From positions 1 to 64,000 of the forward strand of contig VHIT02000052.1 of NCBI GenBank assembly GCA_009768925.2: a DNA stretch of 64,000 bases, written 5' to 3'. Position numbers and translations under genes: made by a program. This DNA comes from Cryptosporidium bovis (Eukaryota > Apicomplexa > Conoidasida > Eucoccidiorida > Cryptosporidiidae). Each line of letters starts with the position of its first letter. Position 1 is the stretch's first letter. This document shows, piece after piece, positions 38,801 through 46,800 of the stretch. A model generated the notes under the pieces. That model made no database searches. It was given only the letters and a program-made list of their open reading frames with translations, and had not been told where the DNA came from.

Positions 38801-40469
38801 CTTCAGTAAGTGTTCCTGTTTTGTCACTACAAATTACAGAACAACAACCCAAGGTCTCCACTGCAGGAAGTTTTCTAATGTTGGCCTTTCTTCTGCACAT
38901 TTCAGAACACCCTATTGATAAGCAAATAGTTACAACCATAGGTAATCCTTCTGGAATGGAAGAAACAGCAAACCCAACAGCGACGAGTATAATGCTAAAA
39001 ACAGGATTGCTATTTGGGTGGGAGGGATCCTTGTAATTTGTTAAAAGTGCAACAATTACAATTATTATCAAAACAAATAAAGACATGAATCCGATAAAGC
39101 CACCAAGTCTGTTTAATCCAATCTGAAGTGGAGTTCCATTACTTGAGCTGCTTTGTGCAAGCTTCAATTGCTGAGCTATTCTTCCTATTTGAGTATTCAT
39201 CCCAGTAAGCACCACAATTGCTTTCCCAGTTCCATTTGTTACTGCTGTTGAAGCAAAGCATAGATTAGTTGGGAATGGACTCTGAAGATCGGTATTTATT
39301 AGATGTTTCGATACATCTTCCGACTCTCCTGTTAATAAGGCCTCATTACACCTTATTTCTGTTGCTTCTACAAGCCTAACGTCAGCCGGAACGCTATCAC
39401 CCGTTCTTAATAGAATAACATCCCCCGGTACGAGTTTTGAGGCAGGGATGACATTAACAACTCCAGATCTTATTATTGTACACTTCGGTGAAGAAAGATC
39501 CGCAAGTTTTGCAAGTGCATTAGATGCACTATTTTCCATGTATGTTGCGAGACTGGCATTAATCAAAACAATAAATATTATTCCAACTCCTTCTACCCAC
39601 TCCTGGAAAGCAAGAGAAACGATTCCTGCTATTAACAAAAGTGATACTACTAATGATGTGAATTGACTTAAAAATATTTTCCATATTGGCTCTAGCTTCT
39701 CTTTCTGAAGTTCATTTGGTCCATACTTACTTTCTAAAAGTCCATTAGCAAAACACTCATCAAGTCCAGTAGTTAGATCAGTAGACAACTCGTTTGCCAA
39801 GGAATTCAATTCAATATGACTCCAATATTGAATAGATTTCTGTTGTTCATTCTCTTCTAAAGTTTGTTCCAAAGCTTTAGAAATGAACTCTGGATTCTTT
39901 TTTCTTGCTTCTTCTATTGTTTCAGGTAACATTTGGGTAGACATGCTCAACTTGTTAATTATCATATCCTGAACAGCCGTCTCATTATATTGCAAATCTG
40001 GTAGACTAGTAATAACATCAGAACTTAATTGTTTCCCAAAATGATTGTTTTCATTTGAATAGACAAAACGATGCAACAAATTCCTGCTTGCTAACAAATT
40101 TATCCTATTTTGAATAAATGCATGGGGGTTTGGAGAACAAGTATCTGGGTTTGGTTCTTCATCTGCAACTTCTGCATGGAGTAAGTGCTTTCCATTTGGG
40201 GTCATATCTACAAAGACGCTAGCAGTTGAATTTGGGGACATAATGCGTGAAGAAGGAGATGAATTACTTCCATTTAATTGGTAAACAGATGTGTTTTGTG
40301 ACAAATGAATCGTATTTTTTAGTGCAGACTGGGTGGTCATTTCCAATTTTCTCTCATTCCTCCTATTAAAAATAGAATAGAGCGTATTTTGAGTCGACAT
40401 CGTGCTCTTAGAGGATCGCGTAGCTTGGTTCTGCAAATTCGAGTCAAAAGAATCATTGCTTCCTGTCAT
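35874..40469 (-). CDS. P-type Ca2+-transporting ATPase (type IIA-like), CpATPase1-like
   Basis: A 1531-residue ion pump. It has TGES in the actuator domain, PEGLP in M4, CSDKTGTLTEGKM with the phosphorylated Asp549 (codon 38825-38823), KGAPD in the nucleotide domain and TGDGVNDAPAL at the hinge. Calcium ligands of SERCA are conserved in type: Glu of PEGLP, N and E in M5 (TNIGE), N, S and D in M6 (NLMSD), and E in M8 (CEMLRAY). It should pump Ca2+ into an internal store or out of the cell. At ~1530 residues it is much longer than SERCA (~1000), because of an N-terminal extension of ~215 residues and large low-complexity insertions in the nucleotide-binding domain (about residues 575-790). Length matches my memory of the described Cryptosporidium CpATPase1. 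Confidence 0.95.
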   Translation of the reverse strand: MTGSNDSFDSNLQNQATRSSKSTMSTQNTLYSIFNRRNERKLEMTTQSALKNTIHLSQNTSVYQLNGSNSSPSSRIMSPNSTASVFVDMTPNGKHLLHAEVADEEPNPDTCSPNPHAFIQNRINLLASRNLLHRFVYSNENNHFGKQLSSDVITSLPDLQYNETAVQDMIINKLSMSTQMLPETIEEARKKNPEFISKALEQTLEENEQQKSIQYWSHIELNSLANELSTDLTTGLDECFANGLLESKYGPNELQKEKLEPIWKIFLSQFTSLVVSLLLIAGIVSLAFQEWVEGVGIIFIVLINASLATYMENSASNALAKLADLSSPKCTIIRSGVVNVIPASKLVPGDVILLRTGDSVPADVRLVEATEIRCNEALLTGESEDVSKHLINTDLQSPFPTNLCFASTAVTNGTGKAIVVLTGMNTQIGRIAQQLKLAQSSSSNGTPLQIGLNRLGGFIGFMSLFVLIIIVIVALLTNYKDPSHPNSNPVFSIILVAVGFAVSSIPEGLPMVVTICLSIGCSEMCRRKANIRKLPAVETLGCCSVICSDKTGTLTEGKMTAVKLATFSRKSSNFDLGNGNPTTEFTNSVTQDSNTSLFSFYPTRGNDPNGGIFLSSSLTQNIKEEILDLATFNKTKTLEIIECDEIEQGYGIKQNSKVPFKYVNYNSVCIDYGDPLNNDLPYTKCVRSTLLAGYLNSYGTVLLFDNEGKSWKTRGNMSEGALIVAAAKASFGFKKFAEMGHEEGEYIFDTSINENNSSRRHILNQQYGNMIDKAVPTEIATTGSSPDAAVVDDFHRSTENRDVSYESVENNLLCDEINQDIYCEMNYKRISSAEVPFTSSRKMMMTVHSLPIPNRFGDIIFCNETKKENKKYTDQTNPSDAQCLRYSRTVDNLDSGIFTHVAIIKGAPDRLVKHVGYMSDTVWKDEDQIIQINMSERIRPQEIKEIEDVNRLLSSEALRVLGVAILPLTSEEFLDLISEECSDKRLKLVLERNELALLGLVGSLDPPRHGVEKAITKCCEAGVRVIMITGDQQPTACAIAKSIGLLADEHVYKKSHVSKFNDLNTTSGSIVCNQLHENGDASKPHLENEEFDKIVSSVSVFCRAQPEDKIAIVRSLQRQGEVVAMTGDGVNDAPALKAADIGVSMGISGTEVAKGASEMVLLDDNFITIVNAIEEGRKIYSNVQKFVAFLLGTNIGEILYLSVAIAAQLPIPIAALQILFLNLMSDGGPAVALSVDPPNPEMMKVPPRPKKSPIMTRDWWIFANIPHAIFEAICVLAVLIISMYSSLGVFQRSSIESLCLHSSEGRYFCQTREWRLNLININKTGWVTNIDFFNPLTNRMEQVLGVVAGEANSFLSPSDITYIKEIYEKAEILGLGCVTGENGWCIPPKGTVGPDYIDLVAFGTIRGRTASFIAAVFCEMLRAYTVRTWDWFTIPLFNNPWLHFACSLSASSTLIVTFTPGLQQIFGTYTIYWWMYIIAIGAGFLNMAFDELVPKPLYRKVVERRRIRAKLLAERNLKGSESNLGDYHIAI

Positions 40470-40629
40470 GAAGAGTAAAAAAATTAAAAAAAACTAATAA
40501 AGCTATCTGTTTCAATTCTTTCAGGAATCTGGCGTGTTAAATTATAGATTGAAGTGTGCTCGATTTCGAGAACATAATTTTTTTTCAAAAAAAAAACCAA
40601 GCGCTAGAAAATTAAAGATAGAACAATGG

Positions 40630-41069
40630 TCAATTCAATCTTTTCGTGGCCCTCCCTCTTGTACTTCGAAAATCATTCCTATTCCTACCTCTACTACCGG
40701 GCCTCGCAGACTCCCTTTGACTCATTTCAGTCTTAGCAGTGACAATGTTCTCATCATCCATTCTAATAAATTTGATGTTGTTTCCGCGAATATAACATTC
40801 AATCATTTTGCTAAATGAATTTCCGCCCTTTGACGTGCATATAACATTGAAAAGTGATATGTTCATAAATCCGTCGACACCAGTTAAAATTCCCGAATAA
40901 GTTTCACCATTCTTAAGCTCCACCAACTGAAGGCAGTTAATATTTCAAAAAATGATCAATACAACTTACTACAGGTTTATGATGTGCTGCTTTAATGACA
41001 GACAAAGGTAGCTACCACAAAACTAGTAAATAAATATGGAGAAATAATAAAAAAGGAACTTACCACCAT
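40630..41069 (-). CDS. LSM4: LSm4, three exons including a six-base first coding exon
   Basis: The Sm fold reads LVELKNGETYSGILTG, then GFMNISLFNVICTSKGG, then ECYIRGNNIKFIR, followed by an RG-rich tail, all typical of LSm4. The N-terminus needs splicing. Exon 1 is 41069-41064 (ATG GTG), intron 41063-41012 (52 nt), exon 2 is 41011-40970 (LPLSVIKAAHHKPV), intron 40969-40927 (43 nt) and exon 3 is 40926-40630, giving 114 residues. The restored start LPLSVIKAA is the conserved helix of the family. LSm4 is part of LSm1-7 (mRNA decay) and LSm2-8 (U6 snRNA). GCGGGAAA at 41121-41128 lies about 50 bases upstream. Confidence 0.9.
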
Positions 41070-41134
41070 ATCAAAGCTAAATTTAAATCTGAAGACAAAA
41101 ATAAACAAAGAGAAATCTGAGCGGGAAAGAAGCC

Positions 41135-43069
41135 TTAGTTCCATGTTTCTACGTAAATCCTACCCTCCCTGAACAATTTCTCGAAAAATTTTGAGTCATT
41201 GTGGATGTTTAGTAAAATTGACGCTATTTCACTTTTTACCCCGGATGTGAAATCTCTATTCCCACAAATGAATACGATTGTGTCGTTATTACATAAGGTA
41301 TCCCTTACTAATTCCCTCCTTTCATATATTAGGTCCCTAACATGTTTGTTTTCTGATTTTGAAAGTGCAATAAATATATCTGTCAATACTCCAGTATCTC
41401 TAAGTGTCCCCAGTTCGTCTTCGTATAAGATCTGTTCACTTGTCTTGCAGCCGTAAAATAAGTACGAATGGGTCATGCATGTTTGTTTTTTCCTATATAG
41501 AATAAATTTACGCTCATTTAAAAGTGCTCTTATTGGAGCAATACCACTACCATGTGAAAATAGCAACATTGGAACTGTTATCTTTTTCAACTCAAGTTTT
41601 GAGGTTCTAATTAATCCAAGAACTGGTTCTATTTGATTCACATTTAGTAAATAATTCGAACATAAACCTTCAAAGTACCTTACTTTCTCTTCTTTTAAGA
41701 AAGATAAAGAATTATCAAAATATATTGGGCCTTTAATATATGTGCTAATAGTCAATTCAATTACTTTCGGCGAACAAATAGAGGAGGAGGAAATTGAATA
41801 ACTTCTAAACTTTTGTTTCATCCCATGAAATAATAAAAATTTTTCAATAGGAACTGGAACCAAACTTTTCATGAAGTTTTCAATAAACCATTTAAAAGAG
41901 CACTTATATTTAGACCTGAATTCATTATAGTAACTGTTATTTGTTATAAATTCGACTTCATCTGAATTTAAATATGGAAAGAATTGTGAAATCGAATCTT
42001 GTGAAGGTAATGTCACCAAATCAAAGTAATAAGTTAATATATGTTTTAAGGTACAATAACTCGGGAATGGAACTTCAACGTCTGCTAATTTTTCATTCTT
42101 TGGTATAAAACTAACAATAGTATTTTCCAAAATTGCAATGTCCTTGATTCCTAGAATTTTATCTGAAAAGAAGAGTAATGTATTAGTTGGATTTGCTGGG
42201 AGAATGTCAATAATATCAAATGTTTGATACCTCAAATAAGTCGGTAGTCTCAATTTCAAGTTAAATGCATATTTACTATAAATATCATCAATTCTATATT
42301 TAAAAAGAATGGATCTAGATTCAATACAGAATTCTGATAAATGAAAATATCCATCAGAAATGTGGCAATTTCCCTTGTAGTTGAAGTTACGTATCTCGCA
42401 ATCATTTATTAGACAAATAATATTATCTCCACTATGAGACTCATTTACAGATGTTGCTTTTGCAATATTAATACCAATGTCCCTTTCAATTTTCTCTGAA
42501 AAAGTGCTGTTCCACCACAGTACTAAGTCGTTTTCGTTTCCATTAATTTCATCCAATTTTGCAATTTCAGAATACTTTATACCACCGAGTCTATGAATAT
42601 ATCTATCTAAGTTAATTGCTGCCTTATTGAAATTATAGTCATATATTGAACTTCCAAGACCAATCACCGTATATTTAACATCTAAAAAAATTTTTTTATT
42701 TATTTTCATCATACTTTTCAAAAACTTGACAAATTTTAAAGATGTATAGGGAAAACTACCATTTCCAGAAGTCGATATAACGAATATGAAAACATTTTTT
42801 CTGCAGAATTCAAAGTCTTTATTGAGAATACAGTTTATTTCGTATATATCTGCCTCAACATTATTGCTTTCTAGGAGTGCTTTTAAAATTTCTGAGATAT
42901 GTCTGGAGTTGCCTGTTTCTGTAGAGTAAAATATTATAAATCGTTTCGCAGCACCATGTATGGAATTAACTACAGGTATAGCATTAAATTCTCTTACAAA
43001 TAAGCATAATCCAACAAAAATGCTGCAAATTGAAACTATTCTCGGAATGCTTTCAGGGTTGACAATCAT
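41135..43069 (-). CDS. Diflavin reductase, NADPH-cytochrome P450 reductase type, membrane-anchored
   Basis: A 644-residue protein. A hydrophobic N-terminal anchor (about residues 10-28) precedes an FMN domain with FYSTETGNSRHISE and STSGNGSFP. An FAD domain carries the RSYS motif (FRSYSISSSS), and an NADPH domain carries HGSGIAPIRALL, FYGCKTSEQIL and CGNRDFTSGV. It ends ETWN, with the near-terminal aromatic Trp of P450 reductases. It should pass electrons from NADPH through FAD and FMN to a haem or iron-sulfur partner at a membrane. Cryptosporidium is known for lacking P450 enzymes, so the electron acceptor is unclear. The TM anchor argues against the soluble Tah18/NDOR1 type. Domains are divergent but complete. 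Confidence 0.9.
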   Translation of the reverse strand: MIVNPESIPRIVSICSIFVGLCLFVREFNAIPVVNSIHGAAKRFIIFYSTETGNSRHISEILKALLESNNVEADIYEINCILNKDFEFCRKNVFIFVISTSGNGSFPYTSLKFVKFLKSMMKINKKIFLDVKYTVIGLGSSIYDYNFNKAAINLDRYIHRLGGIKYSEIAKLDEINGNENDLVLWWNSTFSEKIERDIGINIAKATSVNESHSGDNIICLINDCEIRNFNYKGNCHISDGYFHLSEFCIESRSILFKYRIDDIYSKYAFNLKLRLPTYLRYQTFDIIDILPANPTNTLLFFSDKILGIKDIAILENTIVSFIPKNEKLADVEVPFPSYCTLKHILTYYFDLVTLPSQDSISQFFPYLNSDEVEFITNNSYYNEFRSKYKCSFKWFIENFMKSLVPVPIEKFLLFHGMKQKFRSYSISSSSICSPKVIELTISTYIKGPIYFDNSLSFLKEEKVRYFEGLCSNYLLNVNQIEPVLGLIRTSKLELKKITVPMLLFSHGSGIAPIRALLNERKFILYRKKQTCMTHSYLFYGCKTSEQILYEDELGTLRDTGVLTDIFIALSKSENKHVRDLIYERRELVRDTLCNNDTIVFICGNRDFTSGVKSEIASILLNIHNDSKFFEKLFREGRIYVETWN

Positions 43070-43224
43070 TTATTCTTAAAATCAATTCTCTATAAACGCG
43101 CGTATGAAATATTGAAAAATAATAGATCAATAAAAGCTTCTAAAATACCTTAATGTTTAGGAACACATTGGTTCAAGTTTGCACAATCAATTGTACTATC
43201 AAGTGCATATTTTTATAGTTTAGT

Positions 43225-43431
43225 TCAGTTTAGTCCCTTATACTGATTGGAGTTTCTTCTTTTTACTGCATATCTCCACCATCTTTGTAATATGACGGCT
43301 GCTCTCTCTCTCGTGTACATTATTCCCAAAACAAGAATATTTAGTGTTTCATTCCAGCGTAATTTCCACCTCCTGTATGCTCTCTGGAGAATGATAGATG
43401 ATTTTGTCTCCAAATCAGTTTCGACAACCAT
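43225..43431 (-). CDS. 68-residue IQ-motif microprotein
   Basis: A short ORF whose product contains two IQ-like motifs: IILQRAYRRWKLRW (about residues 13-26) and VILQRWWRYAVKRR (about 46-59), with basic Arg/Trp-rich surroundings. Such motifs bind calmodulin or myosin light chains. The protein is almost only two IQ helices. It could be a real small calmodulin-binding protein or the last exon of a longer gene whose upstream exons I could not trace. Upstream there are no strong coding signals for about 400 bases. Confidence 0.5.
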   Translation of the reverse strand: MVVETDLETKSSIILQRAYRRWKLRWNETLNILVLGIMYTRERAAVILQRWWRYAVKRRNSNQYKGLN

Positions 43432-43846
43432 TTTTTTTCCTGTTCGTTTACTTGTGAGGCGGTTGCACCAACAAATGAAATATAAATAAAGTAATTATTA
43501 ACAACGGTTCATATACGTTCATTAAATATTATCGGTTTCATAAAAAATTAAAAACGCCGCACAACAAACTAAATTTGTTCTTTTACTATTTAAATCATTT
43601 AAGCTATTTTTAATTAGTTTAACAGATAACATGCACCATTACCAGGGTTGATTATTTTCAACTATTCTTGACGCATAAACTAAGTAACCTAGCAGAAATT
43701 TCAATTTGTTAATAACTACTATAGTTAAATTGTCGCTTTTTTACATTTAATAAAAAAAATTTTAATAAATTATTTTCCCTCATTCTTTGAGCGGATGTTT
43801 TTAAATTTTTTTAAGACGCTAGAACAAATTTACATCATTATTATGT
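43432..43846. promoter_or_regulatory. Divergent intergenic region upstream of the Sec7 gene
   Basis: 415 bases of AT-rich sequence with long T and A runs just before the Sec7 ATG. It should contain promoters for the IQ protein and the ARF-GEF. No ORF or RNA gene is supported. Confidence 0.4.
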
Positions 43847-46800
43847 ATGACGGATATTGAACGCCAATTTAATACTACTTGGGTAAGTAGGAAGGATTCT
43901 CCTAATGAAATTGATAGTGGACAAAATATTACATTGTTAAGATGTATTAAAACAGAGATACGAAACATTATCACCTCACTCAAATTATACAAACATGGTA
44001 CTGACAGTTCAAGATATAACAAAGAGGTCATTGAAAATTTAGATTTTTCAGTCACATATCAATTTCAGTCCCTTTTAGAAAATGTTTTGGTATCTAACAA
44101 ATTCACTATTGAATATGGAAGATTAGATCCTTTTCTAGAAGTAATTCAGTCGCCTGAATTTGGAGGTAATATAACAGCGTCAGTTCTAAACGCCATTGAT
44201 CAATTTGTTTTCCACGGGATTATATATATTGATGATGCGAACAAGCATTCATCGACTAACAAACTTATTGAGAGCATATTAAACTGTAGATTTACAGCAT
44301 CAGGTATTGAATCTGATGAAATAGCACTTCAAAAACTTCTAAATCTCTTGGTAAACGTCGTAGATTCAGAATTTGGAGAGTTTATTTCTTCTGAAAACTT
44401 AATAAAATGTGTATTAAAGTGTTTTCAAATTTCAAGACAACCAAGATCAACACTTTTACTGAGGTCATTTGGTGAAAGTTCTATACAAAAGTTAATTATC
44501 TCTATTTTATCTAGGCTTGGAAGGAAACAAATCAGCGAAAAAGAGGATTGCAGTGTGACCTTAATCAGAATAATTAATTTCTTATCAATGTTATCATTTT
44601 ATGGACTTCAGCTTACTCAATACAATGCATCAAAAATAAGGGATACGAAGAAAGAAGAAGTTTTGAAGATAATAAAAAAAACAATACAAATGGATGGCTT
44701 GGATAGTAGTTCGACTCTTGAGATACGCAGAATGGGCCTAAACCTATTAAATATAGCTATTGAGAGTGGTGGAGAGCAACTAAGTAGATTCCCGGAATTT
44801 TTGTTGTTAATTCAGGAACTATGCATAAACCTGTTATTGTTTTCGTTGAGAGAATTATCTATGTTACAGTTCACATTTAGATGTCTATTCACTATTTTTT
44901 CTAACTTTAGATCTCATATAAAATTACAGATGGAACTTTGTCTAACTACACTTCACATTAGAATTGCAAATAGCGGAATAAATAAGATTGACCTTATTCC
45001 AATTAATATTCAAGATTTTTGTTTTTCGTTGGAACAAAGAGAACTTGCACTCAATTCCTTGATTGAAATATCCAAAGACCCACCTTTTGTCTGCGAAATT
45101 TTCCAGAATTATGATTGCAATATTTATTGTGGAAATGTATTTCAGGCAATTGCAAGAACATTTGTTAACCAATTTAAGTTCGAATACAAGCACCAGAGTA
45201 AGAAGAGCAACAAAACAACTAAAACATTAACAATATTTCAACGTCTGGGTTTTAATGGATTAATGAATGTTTTGAAAGGTATTTATACGGAGATAAAAAA
45301 CATTCACAAAAATTTTTCTACAAACAATGATAAAACAAGTGATGAAATAAATTTTCAGCTCTTTTTACTAAAACAAAAGAACATAAAGGTTAATCTCATT
45401 AAATGCTGCGATTTATTTAATGAAGATCCCACCAATTTTTTGGAAAAATTTAATGAAATTGGTATTTTCAATAGTACAATTACTCCGATCGAACTAGCAA
45501 AATTTTTTAGATATGCTCCCAATATCGATTATTGCATTCTTGGTGAATATCTTTCGAAAAACAAGGATTGGAATGGCAGTGTAAGATCAGCATTTATGTC
45601 CACATTTGACTTTTCTGGCAAGACAGTCGTTATGTCACTTCGTGAAGTATTAGGGACATTTAAATTACCTGGTGAGTCACAACAAATAGAGAGAATAATG
45701 GAATCCTTTTCACACGAGTTTTTTTCACAACAAAAAATCATCAATGATTGTGATTCAAACAATACTGATTTTGGCATTAATAACAATACTCCAAGAATAA
45801 TAAATATTTTTGAAGATGGTTGTAATGAAAAAAAAAGCATAGTACTGGATAATAGTGACACAATTTTTATTCTAAGCTATTCTATTATAATGCTAAATAC
45901 AGATTTACACAACGTTCAAGTGAAGCACAAAATGACAGTTGATGATTTTATAAAGAATAACAGAGGAATTAACAATGGATCGGATTTGCCAAGAGAATTC
46001 TTGGTTTCTATTTTCGATGAAATAAAGCATAATGGCATTAAATTACATGAAAATCATGGTTTAATAGGCAAGCAAAACAGCCGTCAAGGTTCAAATATTG
46101 ACACTGGAATTTGGGATACTTGGTTAAAAAAACACTCTTTAAATAAAGTTTCGTTAGATTTTTGCGATGGAGAAATTAAGAAAGAAGTGACATGCATCAG
46201 CATTTACGAGGAGATGCTAAATATTCTTATTGAAATGGGGTTAGTAGAATGTATTATTAATTGTTTTGAAAATTCTTCGGATATTCAAATGTTATTTAAA
46301 TGCATTAATGGAATACTTGAGTTAGTGCATTTGTGTCACATTTTTTCAAAAAATAACGTTATTAATGATCTGATTGAGCGTATCAGTAAATTTATCAATT
46401 TAGAACTATCAGCAAAATCACAACTCATTATACCTATATTTTTACATATTGTTAGGATAACAATAAATAAATGGGATAAAGATTCTCCGTGGCATACATT
46501 GTTCACTGTTTTATTCATGCTAAATTCACTCAAATTGTTTCCACAAAAGTATATTGAATTCGAAGAACTAACAGACAACCAAGGTAAGGTTATTTCTAGT
46601 TATTCGAACATACAATACCCGAGGTTATGCTTTACAACAAGGACAATGACCTTTGGAATAACAAATGGATTTGAGTATTTTGTAGAATTAGCTAAAAGTG
46701 CAAATAAAAATAATGTTGAAAGGAACTTAGATCAACCTGGATCTAATTCAAGTTTAAAAATAAATAAGAACTCCTTTTCATGGTCTGAAAGATTTATTAG

